A DNA stretch of 35,220 bases from Chlorobaculum sp. (GCA_013334655.1 JAAXXD010000017.1:1-35220), one strand, 5' to 3'. Counted from the first letter of the stretch, positions 1 through 9,784 are shown. Numbers and translations: made by a program. Notes: generated from the sequence alone by a model not told the origin.

Positions 1-1577
1 ATCCCGATGCGCTTCAGGTGCGGGTTTCCGGCAAAAATATCGGTGAAGTGACGCGCATGACCATCGCCGACGCGCAGGCGTTTTTCGCGGGGCTGGAGAT
101 TTCGCCCTTCGACCGTTCCGTGGCCGAATCGGTGCTGCGGGAGATTGGCAAGCGGCTCGGCTATCTGATGGATGTCGGCCTCGACTACCTCACGCTCGAC
201 CGGCTGACCCACACGCTCTCCGGCGGCGAGTTCCAGCGCATCAACCTCTCGACCTCTATCGGCTCGCCGCTGGTGGGCGCGATCTACATTCTCGACGAGC
301 CGAGCATCGGCCTGCACCAGAGCGACTCGTCCCGCCTGATTGCGCTACTTCGACGTCTGCGCGACCTCGGCAACACCGTGGTGGTGGTCGAGCACGACCG
401 CGAGATCATCGAGGCCGCCGACGAGGTAATCGACCTCGGCCCGCGCGCCGGGCGATTGGGCGGCGAGATCGTCTTCCACGGCCCGCCCTCGGCGATGGCC
501 GGAGCGGAGGGTTCTCTGACCGCCGACTATATCGAAGGACGGCTGCATATCGCCGTGCCCACCGAACGCCGCAAGCCCGACTTTTCGCGCTGCATCGAGA
601 TCACCGGCGCGATGCAAAACAATCTGCGCAACATCGACGTCAAATTCCCGCTTGGCATCATGACCTGCGTCACCGGCGTCAGCGGATCGGGCAAATCGAC
701 TCTCGTGAACGACATTCTCAAGCTCGGCATCATCCGCGAGAAGGAGGGGTCGCGCGAGAAGGTCGGCACGCACCGCGCCATATCGGGCACGGAGCTGATC
801 GAGCGCGTCGAGCATGTCGATCAGTCGCCCATCGGCAAATCGAGCCGCAGCAATCCGGCCACCTATCTCAAGATTTTCGACGATATCCGCCAGCTCTTCG
901 CCTCGACTCGCGAGAGCAAGTCGCGTGGCTGGAAGCCCGGCTACTTCTCGTTCAACATCCCCGGCGGGCGTTGCGAGGCGTGCGCGGGCGAGGGCAGCGT
1001 CAAGATCGAGATGCAGTTCCTGGCCGACATCGAGGCGGTCTGCGAGGAGTGCGGCGGCAAGCGCTACAAGCCATCGACGCTCGAAGTGCAGTACAACGGC
1101 CTCTCCATTGCCGAGGTGCTCGACCTGACCGTCGAGGAGGCGATCACCTTTTTCGGCTCTGAAAAGGCGATCCAGAAGAAGCTCCAGGTGTTGCAGGAGG
1201 TTGGACTCGAATACATCCGTCTCGGCCAGTCATCGAGCACCCTCTCCGGCGGCGAAGCGCAGCGGCTCAAGCTCGCGCACTTTATCTCACGCTCCGACGT
1301 GAGCAACACGCTCTTCCTTTTCGACGAACCCACCACGGGCCTCCATTTCGACGACATCTCCAAGCTGGTGCGTTGTTTCGAAAAGCTGATGGCTCGCGGC
1401 AACACGCTGGTCATTATCGAGCACAACCCCGACATCATCAAGCAAGCCGACTGGATCATCGACCTCGGCCCCGGCGCAGGCGTCCGCGGCGGCGACATCG
1501 TGGCGGTGGGCACGCCCGAGGAGATTGTTCTATGTGAGCAATCGCTCACGGGCAGGCATTTGCGAGGGTATTTGTAA
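1..1577 (+). CDS. uvrA: UvrA-family excinuclease ATPase, C-terminal part (5' end outside window)
   Basis: DNA-damage recognition ATPase of the UvrABC nucleotide excision repair system, or a UvrA2-type paralogue. The frame is open from the first bases, so the gene starts upstream; about 525 of the usual 930-950 residues are visible. Seen in order: the first ABC signature (LSGGEFQR) and Walker B (YILDEPSIGLH), the second Walker A (GVSGSGKST), the UvrA block around DQSPIGKSSRSNPATY, a zinc site with paired CxxC motifs (CEAC, then CEEC), the second signature (LSGGEAQRLKLA) and Walker B (LFLFDEPTTGLH). Canonical UvrA has DQSPIGRTPRSNPATY; the KSSRS variant suggests a divergent paralogue, but the missing N-terminal half prevents a decision. 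It ends in TAA just before an inverted repeat, convergent with the small gene downstream. Confidence 0.93.
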   Translation, partial: PDALQVRVSGKNIGEVTRMTIADAQAFFAGLEISPFDRSVAESVLREIGKRLGYLMDVGLDYLTLDRLTHTLSGGEFQRINLSTSIGSPLVGAIYILDEPSIGLHQSDSSRLIALLRRLRDLGNTVVVVEHDREIIEAADEVIDLGPRAGRLGGEIVFHGPPSAMAGAEGSLTADYIEGRLHIAVPTERRKPDFSRCIEITGAMQNNLRNIDVKFPLGIMTCVTGVSGSGKSTLVNDILKLGIIREKEGSREKVGTHRAISGTELIERVEHVDQSPIGKSSRSNPATYLKIFDDIRQLFASTRESKSRGWKPGYFSFNIPGGRCEACAGEGSVKIEMQFLADIEAVCEECGGKRYKPSTLEVQYNGLSIAEVLDLTVEEAITFFGSEKAIQKKLQVLQEVGLEYIRLGQSSSTLSGGEAQRLKLAHFISRSDVSNTLFLFDEPTTGLHFDDISKLVRCFEKLMARGNTLVIIEHNPDIIKQADWIIDLGPGAGVRGGDIVAVGTPEEIVLCEQSLTGRHLRGYL

Positions 1578-1590
1578 AAAGAGAAGAAAA

Positions 1591-1638
1591 GGACTGCAAG
1601 GACAACAGTGTAAAAACGGTTTTTTGTCCTTGCAGTCC
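1591..1638. terminator. Bidirectional terminator-like inverted repeat
   Basis: A perfect 14-bp inverted repeat (GGACTGCAAGGACA at 1591-1604, its complement at 1625-1638) with a 20-base loop lies between two convergent genes. Read on the minus strand, the second arm is followed by a T-rich tail, so it best serves the small minus-strand gene. It may also stop uvrA transcription. Confidence 0.65.
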
Positions 1639-1654
1639 CTGAAGTCCTTGCCTT

Positions 1655-1963
1655 TTAAATCCTCATCTTTACCGGATCATCTTCCAGCGCACCGCCGTGG
1701 AGGCGGATGTGGGGGTAGTGCGTGGCGGTGCGCTCCGTCCAGGCTTGGCCGCCTTTTTCAACCGCCGATTCGTTCTCTTTCACCGACACGCGGTTCATGG
1801 CGAGGGCCACGATTTCGCGCAGAATCTCGTGGTTGAGCCGGTCGGCTTCCGTAGCGACGTCGTCTCTGATCTTCGAGGCGAGACTTTCCAGCTTTTCGAG
1901 CGTCACCTTGCCAATGGCGGCGAGCGCCTCGGGCGTTCTTTTATTGCGATCATCTGTGCTCAT
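1655..1963 (-). CDS. Small conserved-looking hypothetical protein
   Basis: A 102-residue soluble protein with no signal peptide or membrane segment. The N-terminal 65 residues are charged and look helical (runs such as KVTLEKLESLASKI and ADRLNHEILREIVALAMNRV), which could form a coiled coil; the C-terminus (ATHYPHIRLHGG) is less regular. I do not recognise the family. It is convergent with uvrA and divergent from groES, and its start codon lies about 50 bases upstream of the groES promoter, so the two promoters share a short region. It ends in TAA, with the inverted repeat just downstream as a probable terminator. Base composition is like that of the neighbouring core genes. Its position in a convergent/divergent gap and its sensible composition make it likely to be real. 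Confidence 0.65.
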   Translation of the reverse strand: MSTDDRNKRTPEALAAIGKVTLEKLESLASKIRDDVATEADRLNHEILREIVALAMNRVSVKENESAVEKGGQAWTERTATHYPHIRLHGGALEDDPVKMRI

Positions 1964-2014
1964 AAAAGCAAATCTGGTTTCAGGGTATGGTGGCGCTTTA
2001 CGATAAAAAAATAT

Positions 2015-2043
2015 TTGCGGCCTGAAAATCTTTTTTTTATAAT
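2015..2043 (+). promoter_or_regulatory. Sigma-70-type promoter of groESL
   Basis: TTGCGG at 2015-2020 and a perfect TATAAT at 2038-2043 are separated by 17 bases. The expected transcription start is near 2050, immediately before or inside the CIRCE operator, as is usual for HrcA-repressed promoters. Confidence 0.7.
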
Positions 2044-2053
2044 TATCCCCGTA

Positions 2054-2080
2054 TTAGCACTCTCCTCTGTTGAGTGCTAA
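2054..2080 (+). promoter_or_regulatory. CIRCE operator (HrcA binding site)
   Basis: TTAGCACTC at 2054-2062, a 9-base spacer, then GAGTGCTAA at 2072-2080: a perfect match to the CIRCE consensus. HrcA binding here represses groESL and is relieved on heat shock. The site covers the predicted transcription start and lies about 85 bases upstream of groES. Confidence 0.95.
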
Positions 2081-2165
2081 TGCCGCCTGAACTTCGTAAT
2101 CAGGCAGTTTCTGACTTTTACAGACTCAATCGATTCATTAACCAATTCAAACGAGAAAGAAGACA

Positions 2166-2453
2166 ATGAACTTGAAACCATTAGCTGATCGAGTTATTGT
2201 TAAGCCCGCGCCGGCTGAGGAGAAAACCAAGGGCGGCCTCTACATTCCCGACACCGGCAAGGAAAAGCCGCAGTATGGCGAGGTTGTCGCCGTCGGCGAA
2301 GGCAAAGTGGCGGACAATGGCCAGCTTGTCCAGATGCAGGTGAAAGCCGGTGACAAAGTGCTCTACGGCAAATACTCCGGCACCGAAGTTCACGTCGAAG
2401 GCGAGGACTACCTCATCATGCGTGAGTCCGATATCTTCGCGATTCTTGGCTGA
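2166..2453 (+). CDS. groES: Co-chaperonin GroES (Cpn10)
   Basis: Heptameric lid of the GroEL folding chamber; cytoplasmic. The 95-residue length is normal for the family. Visible hallmarks are the N-terminal [10 protein letters not shown] strand, the mobile loop ([12 protein letters not shown]) that contacts GroEL, the [10 protein letters not shown] turn, the [17 protein letters not shown] segment and the closing [13 protein letters not shown]. The ATG follows a purine-rich stretch (GAGAAAGAAGA). It is the first gene of the operon with groEL 48 bases downstream, under the CIRCE-controlled promoter. No anomalies. Confidence 0.98.
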   Translation: MNLKPLADRVIVKPAPAEEKTKGGLYIPDTGKEKPQYGEVVAVGEGKVADNGQLVQMQVKAGDKVLYGKYSGTEVHVEGEDYLIMRESDIFAILG

Positions 2454-2501
2454 TCAATTCACAACAGTTTTTAAAAAATCCTTAAGGAGGAACGCTTTAC
2501 A

Positions 2502-4145
2502 ATGACTGCTAAAGATATTCTCTTTGACGCCGAGGCCCGGACCAAACTCAAGGTCGGCGTTGATAAACTCGCCAATGCCGTCAAAGTCACGCTCGGCCCA
2601 GCCGGTCGCAACGTGCTCATCGACAAAAAATTCGGCGCTCCGACCTCCACCAAAGACGGCGTAACCGTCGCAAAAGAGATCGAGCTTGTCGATCCGGTCG
2701 AGAACATGGGCGCACAGATGGTTCGCGAAGTCGCCTCCAAGACCAGCGATGTCGCTGGCGACGGCACCACCACCGCAACCGTGCTCGCGCAGGCTATCTA
2801 CCGCGAAGGTCTGAAGAACGTCACCGCCGGTGCTCGTCCGATCGACCTGAAGCGTGGCATCGACCGCGCCGTGAAAGAGGTGATCGCCGAGCTGCGCAGC
2901 ATCAGCCGCAGCATCTCCAGCAAGAAAGAGATCGCCCAGGTTGGCACCATCTCGGCCAACAACGATCCTGAAATTGGCGAGCTGATCGCCGACGCGATGG
3001 ACAAAGTCGGCAAAGACGGCGTCATCACCGTCGAAGAGGCCAAGGGCATGGAGACCGAACTGAAGGTTGTCGAAGGTATGCAGTTCGACCGCGGCTACCT
3101 CTCTCCCTACTTCGTGACCAACCCCGAGACCATGGAAGCCGAGCTTGACGAAGCGCTCATCCTGATCTACGACAAGAAGATCAGCAACATGAAAGAGCTG
3201 CTTCCGATCCTCGAAAAAGCCGCCCAGTCTGGCCGTCCGCTGCTCATCATCTCCGAGGACATCGAGGGCGAAGCGCTGGCTACCCTCGTGGTCAACAAGC
3301 TCCGTGGCACACTGAAAGTCGCCGCCGTCAAGGCTCCCGGCTTTGGTGATCGCCGCAAGGCCATGCTTGAGGACATTTCCATCCTCACCGGTGGCACCGT
3401 CATCTCCGAAGAGAAGGGCTACAAGCTCGAAAACGCCACCCTCTCTTACCTCGGCCAGGCTGTTCGTATCACCATCGACAAGGACAACACCACCATCGTC
3501 GAAGGCCGCGGCAAGCAGGAGGAGATCAAGGCTCGTATCGCCGAGATCAAGGGTCAGATCGACAAATCGACCTCCGAGTACGACACCGAGAAGCTCCAGG
3601 AGCGCCTGGCCAAGCTCTCCGGCGGCGTGGCCGTGCTCAACATCGGCGCATCGACCGAAGTCGAGATGAAAGAGAAGAAAGCCCGCGTCGAGGATGCGCT
3701 GCACGCAACCCGCGCAGCCGTTCAGGAAGGCATCGTGGTTGGCGGCGGTGTTGCGCTTATCCGCGCAGCCAAGGGCCTTGCCAACGCAGTTGCCGACAAC
3801 GAAGACCAGAAGACCGGCATCGAGATCGTCCGCCGCGCGCTCGAAGAGCCGCTTCGCCAGATCGTGGCCAACACCGGCACGACCGACGGCGCTGTCGTCC
3901 TCGAAAAGGTGAAGAACGCTGAGGGCGATTACGGCTTCAACGCCCGCACCGAAGTGTACGAGAACCTGGTGGAAGCTGGTGTGGTCGATCCGACCAAAGT
4001 GACCCGCAGCGCGCTCGAGAACGCCGCTTCGGTCGCCAGCATCCTGCTCACCACGGAAGCTGCCATCACCGATATCAAGGAAGAGAAGGTAGATATGCCC
4101 GCAATGCCTCCGGGTGGCATGGGCGGCATGGGTGGCATGTACTGA
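2502..4145 (+). CDS. groEL: Chaperonin GroEL (Cpn60)
   Basis: ATP-driven 14-mer chaperonin that encloses unfolded proteins together with GroES. The 547-residue length is standard. The nucleotide-binding signatures are intact: TLGPAGRNV near residue 30, [10 protein letters not shown] near 50, and [11 protein letters not shown] near 86 with its catalytic Asp. The conserved [14 protein letters not shown] is also present and the protein ends in a GGM-rich tail. A strong Shine-Dalgarno (AAGGAGG at 2484-2490) precedes the ATG. It is cotranscribed with groES and followed by a near-ideal terminator. The sequence closely resembles Chlorobaculum GroEL from memory and is the main taxonomic clue in the window. 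Confidence 0.98.
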   Translation: MTAKDILFDAEARTKLKVGVDKLANAVKVTLGPAGRNVLIDKKFGAPTSTKDGVTVAKEIELVDPVENMGAQMVREVASKTSDVAGDGTTTATVLAQAIYREGLKNVTAGARPIDLKRGIDRAVKEVIAELRSISRSISSKKEIAQVGTISANNDPEIGELIADAMDKVGKDGVITVEEAKGMETELKVVEGMQFDRGYLSPYFVTNPETMEAELDEALILIYDKKISNMKELLPILEKAAQSGRPLLIISEDIEGEALATLVVNKLRGTLKVAAVKAPGFGDRRKAMLEDISILTGGTVISEEKGYKLENATLSYLGQAVRITIDKDNTTIVEGRGKQEEIKARIAEIKGQIDKSTSEYDTEKLQERLAKLSGGVAVLNIGASTEVEMKEKKARVEDALHATRAAVQEGIVVGGGVALIRAAKGLANAVADNEDQKTGIEIVRRALEEPLRQIVANTGTTDGAVVLEKVKNAEGDYGFNARTEVYENLVEAGVVDPTKVTRSALENAASVASILLTTEAAITDIKEEKVDMPAMPPGGMGGMGGMY

Positions 4146-4164
4146 TCCCCCGATTGTTTACGAC

Positions 4165-4200
4165 AACGCAAAAGCCCCGGATTTCCGGGGCTTTTGCGTT
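4165..4200 (+). terminator. Rho-independent terminator after groEL
   Basis: A perfect 16-bp stem (AACGCAAAAGCCCCGG at 4165-4180, complement at 4185-4200) closes a 4-base ATTT loop. The A tract in the left arm and T tract in the right arm make it usable from either side, for groEL and for the kinase ending at 4260. Confidence 0.9.
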
Positions 4201-4259
4201 GGGTGATTCCGCTCATATTTCTTGAAATTGCAAACCTGTTTTTATTCGGCCTATCCGGT

Positions 4260-6347
4260 TCAGTCGAGAATGGCGCGGATAGTGTTGGTCAGTTCGCTGA
4301 TTCTGAACGGTTTGCGGATGAAATGCTCCTCGTGTTCAGCCAATCCTTCGAGCGCGGTCATATCGAAGGTGTAACCCGACATGAAGAGCGTTTTCAGGTT
4401 GGGGCAGATGGCGAGCAGCTTTTCCGAAAGCTCCTTTCCGTTGATCTCGGGCATGACCACGTCGGTCAGCAGCAGGTCGATCGTTTCGCCCGACTCCGCC
4501 GCGATTTTGATGGAGTCGATCGGCGTCGTTGCCGAAAGAACTTTGTAACCGCTTTTTTCGAGCAGTGACTTGATGACCTGTACAATAGCCGGGTTGTCAT
4601 CGACGAGGAGTATCGTTTTTGGTCGATTGTCACTGGACTCGACCTCTTGGGATTTCGTGACGGAGTCGCCCGTGGAGAGGTCGAACAAGGGCAGATAGAT
4701 CGTGAAACGCGAGCCTTTGCCCGGAGCGCTCTGACAGTCGAGGTAGCCCTTGTTCTGCTTGACGATACCGTAGACGGTCGAGAGTCCCAGGCCGGTACCT
4801 TTGCCAACTCCCTTGGTGGTGAAAAAGGGTTCGAAGATGTGCGGGCGCACGCTCTCGTCGATGCCGCTACCCGTGTCGGACACGGAAATCATGGCGTAGT
4901 TGCCCGGCGTCTGGCAAGGGTGGCCGGCGTAGCACTGGGCGGAAGTCACCCGGACGCTCGCGGTCTCGATAGTCACCGACCCCTGATCGCTCACGGCGTC
5001 ACGCGCATTGGCGCAGAGGTTTGTCATGATCTGGTCGAGCTGGGAAGGATCGAAGAAAACAAGCGCCTTCCCAGCGCCGGGATGCCAGATGAACTGCGCT
5101 TCATCGCCAACCAGCTCTTTCAGCATCGACATCTCCTCGCCCAGGGACTTGTCGAGATTCAGCATCTCCGGCTGGATGGTCTGCTTGCGCGCGAAAGCGA
5201 GCAGATGCTGGATCAGATTGGCCGCGCGCATGGTCGAGTCGCGGATGTTCAGCAGGTTTTCTGCGTAAGGGCAGTCGTTGCCCATTTCGTCGATGACGAT
5301 TTCGGCATGGCCGAGAATGGCTGTGAGCACGTTGTTGATGTCGTGCGCGATGCCGCCCGCGAGCCGCCCGATCAGTTCCATTTTCTGGGTGTGCTGGAGC
5401 GCCGCCTGCATCTTTTGCTCCGATTCTTCGGCGTACTTTTTAGCGATTATGTCCCACGCAATGCCGGTCAGCATGCTCACCAGCCGGACGTCGTTCTGGT
5501 CGTAATCGACCGGTTTGTCGCCGATTTCGAGTGTCGCCATCACCTTGCCGTTGCGGATGATCGGTACGATCAGTTCGCGCCTGGCCTCGCGGTGTGTCGA
5601 GTATTTGTGGTTGCAGTGTCTGAGCGTGGCGTGATCGTTGTGAATCACTGCTCTTTTTTCGCTGATAACGTCGGACGACACGCTGAAGTCGATCACCGAG
5701 GGATGGGGAGCGTGGCCGCAGTTATCCACTTTGGCGTTGCTCGAACAGGCGTGCCGCAGAACCGACTGATCGTTGGTGATGAAATTGAAAAATCCGAGTG
5801 TGCTGCCGGTCATGCGTTCGGCTTCGTCAAGCGTGAATGTGAGCAGCTCTTCGGTCGATGCGGTGTCGGCCATTTCGAGCAGCCGGAGCCGGAACGCCGT
5901 CAGCGCCGCGAAGTGCTGTCGCTCGCTGTTGTCCTGCACGATGAAGAGGATCGCGGTTTTGCCCTCCAGCAGGATCGAGCCGCAGCTTACCTCCACCTCG
6001 CGGTACGCGCCGTCTGCCCTGCGGTGCATCGAGACCGCGCGGCCTTGCCCCAGCGCCGCCAACTCCTTCAGCGACTCAGCGATCTGGGCGCGTGACGAGG
6101 TATCGATTTCGCTGATGTTCATCGCGCGAAGCCGCTCGGCGGGCCAGCCGTAGAACTTCGCTGCCGCCGCATTGGCATTGATGATGGCACCCGTTTCGGC
6201 ATCGACCAGCAGCATCACTGCCGGATGGTTGCCGAACAGCGTCATGCAACGCTCTTCGTACTGCGGCGTTCCAGCCGTACTCACCTCTTTGCTTTCCGGC
6301 GATACTCCTGGCCGTTCATCGGTGTTGTCGATCGGGTCGTTCAGCAT
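4260..6347 (-). CDS. Hybrid histidine kinase 1 (PAS-GAF-HisKA-HATPase-REC)
   Basis: Predicted cytoplasmic hybrid sensor kinase of 695 residues with no membrane segment. Domains in order: PAS about 35-145, GAF about 155-305, dimerisation/phosphoacceptor helix with the H-box GGIAHDINN (His335), ATPase with N-box (Asn443/Asn447), G1 box DTGSGI, F box FEPFFTTK and G2 box GTGLGLS, and a C-terminal receiver with phosphoacceptor Asp629 ([13 protein letters not shown]) and Lys of RKPF. The signal is unknown. The GAF domain holds several Cys and His (Cys201, Cys210, then HCNHKYSTH near 243-252) that could bind a metal or sense redox state; that is inference. No response regulator is adjacent, so phosphate may pass from the receiver to a distant phosphotransfer protein. 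It is paralogous to the kinases at 15229-17172 and 31647-34094. Confidence 0.93.
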   Translation of the reverse strand: MLNDPIDNTDERPGVSPESKEVSTAGTPQYEERCMTLFGNHPAVMLLVDAETGAIINANAAAAKFYGWPAERLRAMNISEIDTSSRAQIAESLKELAALGQGRAVSMHRRADGAYREVEVSCGSILLEGKTAILFIVQDNSERQHFAALTAFRLRLLEMADTASTEELLTFTLDEAERMTGSTLGFFNFITNDQSVLRHACSSNAKVDNCGHAPHPSVIDFSVSSDVISEKRAVIHNDHATLRHCNHKYSTHREARRELIVPIIRNGKVMATLEIGDKPVDYDQNDVRLVSMLTGIAWDIIAKKYAEESEQKMQAALQHTQKMELIGRLAGGIAHDINNVLTAILGHAEIVIDEMGNDCPYAENLLNIRDSTMRAANLIQHLLAFARKQTIQPEMLNLDKSLGEEMSMLKELVGDEAQFIWHPGAGKALVFFDPSQLDQIMTNLCANARDAVSDQGSVTIETASVRVTSAQCYAGHPCQTPGNYAMISVSDTGSGIDESVRPHIFEPFFTTKGVGKGTGLGLSTVYGIVKQNKGYLDCQSAPGKGSRFTIYLPLFDLSTGDSVTKSQEVESSDNRPKTILLVDDNPAIVQVIKSLLEKSGYKVLSATTPIDSIKIAAESGETIDLLLTDVVMPEINGKELSEKLLAICPNLKTLFMSGYTFDMTALEGLAEHEEHFIRKPFRISELTNTIRAILD

Positions 6348-6566
6348 GACAAACGAAGTGTTTTACAAATAGAGGCGTGATAGACATTACAACTATGTCA
6401 TGATACTTGTTTTTTTTGATAACGTATAGTGAAAACACCATTTTGCCTTGAAACGGGGTGCGCGGAACGGAAGAAAATTGGCGGCGGCTTAAGCAGTGAC
6501 GGAGGGCGACGGGCGAGCTTCAGGCACAAGAGACACATACATCTAAAACAAAAGGCTTTTTAAAAT

Positions 6567-6593
6567 GTCTGCCGAGAGTGCACCCCGGCAGAC
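6567..6593 (-). terminator. Terminator of the autotransporter gene
   Basis: An 8-bp stem (GTCTGCCG at 6567-6574, complement at 6586-6593) with an 11-base loop lies just past the minus-strand stop codon at 6616. Read on the minus strand it is followed by a T-rich run, as expected of an intrinsic terminator. Confidence 0.7.
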
Positions 6594-6615
6594 AACAAGA
6601 GAGTTATTAGCAGGT

Positions 6616-9600
6616 TCAGAAAGCAAACTTCACGCCGAGTTCAACTCCCTGTGATTCAGCCCCACTCCTGAAGAGTCCTGCATAACTGGCATAGCAATAG
6701 CCACTTGGAGACAAACGAACGGTTGCGCTGGCTTTTGTCTGCACAAACGCATTCGAGACTTCAGGCGATTGAATGGTAAACGGAACATCAGCCATCGAAG
6801 CATCCACTTCAGGATTGGCGAGCCTTGAAGTATCATAACCAACGCAAATATTTGTACTGAATGTCGTTGGAACAAGCAATGGATCACAACGCTTTGAACC
6901 GACTGTCAAACCTCCCATAATCCTGGCCCCATTCATTGAGTAACCTGGAAGAGCTAAGGCTGATTGTGCATTTCCCTCAGTGACAGATCCACGATCATTG
7001 TGAATCCAGGTTCCCGACGCATAGGGCTCCAGCAGGAGAGTATTATTGTCCAGCGGAACCTTTACTGTAACGCCAATCATGCCGCTTGTACCGGTGGTAT
7101 GGGTTGTTAATGCAGGATAAAGACCGAGAGGATCAGGGCGTGAACTCCTCCAGGTTGTCGGCGCAATTGAGGCAAGTCCTTCAAAGATCACTCCATTCGG
7201 TCGGTACTGGCAATAAATGAATCCCGAATGGGCGTAGATAGAACCATTGCTATCGTAAGCAGAGTGGTTGAGGTTGACCGTGGAGTACGAATACCCTGCG
7301 CCTAAACGGACTTTCTTATCGGTCAGGAAATCGTATCCCAAAACATACTGGTATCGGTCAGCATCGAATGTGGAAGCCACTGAATCGCCATGCCACTGCT
7401 CCCAGCTCCTTCCGGCAGAAAACCATATGCCGCTGCCCAGTGAATTGCAGGTTCCCCCAAGTTGTGAGTAGCCGATATAGTCCGAAATGGCAGACTGCAC
7501 GCCAAACAAAACATACGGCACCTCTGCTGCAAGTGATGCATGCATTTCTCCGGAAAGTTCAGTTGCAAGTCCGGGAAGCATGGCATCATTTGTTCTGGCG
7601 ACGCAATAAAGAAGCTCTTGTTGCGCTGCTGTTGCCGTACCTGCAGTATCCGATGCGATGAGCTGATCCAATACCTGACCGGCAGATTGGGTATTTTCAT
7701 TCCCCCCATTATTGGCCAGATACCCCTTCCACTGAACAGGAACCGTGACAAGATCGATGCTGTTACTGTCAAAGACATTGTAAAATGGATGCAGACGAGT
7801 CCCCTCAGTAAGTCCGGAAGGCGGTTGTAGTACCGAGGCAAAACGACCATCAACTCCTCCAGATGCCGATACTATACGAAACGTTTCGCCAAGCGAGGGT
7901 ACAAACGTATTGTTTGCAGGAGCTGTAATTCCCCTTAACTGTGTTTCAAGATTTACATTGCCACCAATGATGAACTGATTTCCGGATCCGCTTATCAGTA
8001 GACGATCATAATTTCCTGCGCCATTGCCTGTGCCCAATCCGTCGATATCCGTTACCATCAAGCTGTTATTGAGCATTGTCACTGTTCCGGCAACGTTCAG
8101 CGTTCCTGGCGAATTGCCAGGTGCAAGCTCTCCTGAAACGACAACGTTTCCATGAATAGTACCGGTTCCGTGCAATGTTCCAGTGGAACCTACAGCAACT
8201 CCTGAAGCTGAGTACCCGTTTATTGATAAGCCGCCCTCATTCAGGTTAGTGCCTCCAGTATAGGCATTGAACCCTGTTAAAGTAAGCTGTCCCACACCTA
8301 TTTTCGTCAATCCGCCAGAGCCACTGATAACACCGCTGATTGTTGCATTGTGACCATTGGTATCAACCGTTGCTCCTGCGCTACCCACGCCGAGTGTGCC
8401 GGTAATCGTCTGATTGTCTGCATCAACGGTAAGTGTACCGTTTTCTATACACTTGTCATCTCCAACCTGTGATCCGAGAACATCGCCGCATACAGTATTG
8501 ACGAATCCTCCAGATGTAGGATTATAAAATCCGAGAAACGTTAATAAATAGTCAGGGTTTAAATCAAATGGATCGAATGATGGCATGGCAGCTCCAGATT
8601 CAACACCTGACGGCGTCCCCGTATAATTCGTTGAAATCTTGAAATAGAGATCAGCCGATGCCGTTGAGCTTTCATAAATATGAAACGTATAAGAATATCC
8701 GCCAAGAGTTACGTAGTCTGCATTGTCCTCGGCACTACCCGTATTCGGAGTATTGATAAGAGTAAAGAGAGAATCATAATTAAAATTTTTCTCAGGCACA
8801 TTATCAAAACTCAAGGATACCTTTAAATGAACGCTGTCAGCACCAGAATTTGAATCAATAACGCCATTATGAAAACTAAGAGTACCCAACTTGAATCGGG
8901 TATTTGGCATAGTATCAAACGTCGTGCCTGCAAACGTCAGTGAACTTGGCTCGCCACTTCCCCATGTAAAATGGCTTGTACCACTACCGGAAACCACTGC
9001 ACTTCCAGGTGCAGGATTTTCAAAAACACCTGACGTTGAACCCACCATCGCTTTTTTCATGGTCCACCCCCAACTGATACCATTCAAAATGGTGATGGTT
9101 TTTGTGCCGTCTGTAATAACAGGGTAGAGACTCGCATTCCATGTAATGGGATTTATCGTCACCAGGTTCGCAGGGTCTCTCCTGGAATAATCGTAAAAAT
9201 TAAGTTGATTTGCTGGCAGATTTGGGTCTTTGTTTTCCTGTGTATAAGAATAGAACGGCTTATCCTGTTTTCCCGGAATCTTGTTGTCGAGATATGGCGA
9301 GGTTGCACCGCCAAGTGGATTATTGGTATTGATGACCTGTACCCATTCTAAGCCCTGTCCGGTTCCCAATGCGGCACCGCGGTCATACAAAGCCTTGATT
9401 TCACCACCACCAGTACCACTCTTAAACCCGGCGTTATAGCTTGTTATTGTAAGAGTTCCTCCCGTTCCAGTGTTGGCAGTGTAACCATTGGTTAACAATG
9501 CTGTATTGAAGGTGCTGGCAGCAACCGTTCCCTGCGGTACAAGACGAACGACCGCTGAACCATCGGGTGAAAGCGCATAGTCGGCCGCGTGAACGACGCC

Positions 9601-9645
9601 CGTCATGCAAAACAATAACAGCATACTAAGTAAAAGACGTTTCAT
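6616..9645 (-). CDS. Autotransporter (type Va secretion) with beta-strand passenger repeat
   Basis: A 1009-residue outer-membrane autotransporter. It starts with a clear Sec signal peptide (MKRLLLSMLLLFCMTGVVHA) after a good Shine-Dalgarno (AAGGAGA). The N-terminal third has a region resembling the choice-of-anchor K type (FTWGSG..SSLTFAG, LGTLSFHNG, then Ser/Asp-rich strands). Around the middle is an autotransporter-associated beta-strand repeat (SGSGGLTKIGVGQLTLTG followed by AYTGGTNLNEGGL and APGNSPGTL). The last roughly 270 residues form a beta-barrel translocator (GIWFSAGRSWEQW onward) that ends in Phe (GVKFAF), the signal for Bam insertion. The passenger function is not evident: no protease or lipase motif was seen. 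Codon use is more AT-rich than in core genes, and the small secreted-protein gene lies just upstream, suggesting acquired cell-surface functions. Confidence 0.88.
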   Translation of the reverse strand: MKRLLLSMLLLFCMTGVVHAADYALSPDGSAVVRLVPQGTVAASTFNTALLTNGYTANTGTGGTLTITSYNAGFKSGTGGGEIKALYDRGAALGTGQGLEWVQVINTNNPLGGATSPYLDNKIPGKQDKPFYSYTQENKDPNLPANQLNFYDYSRRDPANLVTINPITWNASLYPVITDGTKTITILNGISWGWTMKKAMVGSTSGVFENPAPGSAVVSGSGTSHFTWGSGEPSSLTFAGTTFDTMPNTRFKLGTLSFHNGVIDSNSGADSVHLKVSLSFDNVPEKNFNYDSLFTLINTPNTGSAEDNADYVTLGGYSYTFHIYESSTASADLYFKISTNYTGTPSGVESGAAMPSFDPFDLNPDYLLTFLGFYNPTSGGFVNTVCGDVLGSQVGDDKCIENGTLTVDADNQTITGTLGVGSAGATVDTNGHNATISGVISGSGGLTKIGVGQLTLTGFNAYTGGTNLNEGGLSINGYSASGVAVGSTGTLHGTGTIHGNVVVSGELAPGNSPGTLNVAGTVTMLNNSLMVTDIDGLGTGNGAGNYDRLLISGSGNQFIIGGNVNLETQLRGITAPANNTFVPSLGETFRIVSASGGVDGRFASVLQPPSGLTEGTRLHPFYNVFDSNSIDLVTVPVQWKGYLANNGGNENTQSAGQVLDQLIASDTAGTATAAQQELLYCVARTNDAMLPGLATELSGEMHASLAAEVPYVLFGVQSAISDYIGYSQLGGTCNSLGSGIWFSAGRSWEQWHGDSVASTFDADRYQYVLGYDFLTDKKVRLGAGYSYSTVNLNHSAYDSNGSIYAHSGFIYCQYRPNGVIFEGLASIAPTTWRSSRPDPLGLYPALTTHTTGTSGMIGVTVKVPLDNNTLLLEPYASGTWIHNDRGSVTEGNAQSALALPGYSMNGARIMGGLTVGSKRCDPLLVPTTFSTNICVGYDTSRLANPEVDASMADVPFTIQSPEVSNAFVQTKASATVRLSPSGYCYASYAGLFRSGAESQGVELGVKFAF

Positions 9646-9784
9646 ATCTTCTCCTTTTGATTGATACTTCGTTAAAAAAAGCTCTCAATACTTCTGATTT
9701 GCTGGCACTGCTTTTAAAAAAGAACACTATGAATTCAAATGATAGTAATTAATGAATCGTACCTATCTCTCAATAGCTTTTCGG

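Noticed and set aside
2454-3704. 416-codon open frame antisense to groEL
   Set aside because: Shadow of groEL; composition is unlike a real protein.
4647-6095. 482-codon open frame antisense to hybrid kinase 1
   Set aside because: Produced by GC-biased third positions opposite a clear kinase; no recognisable domain.
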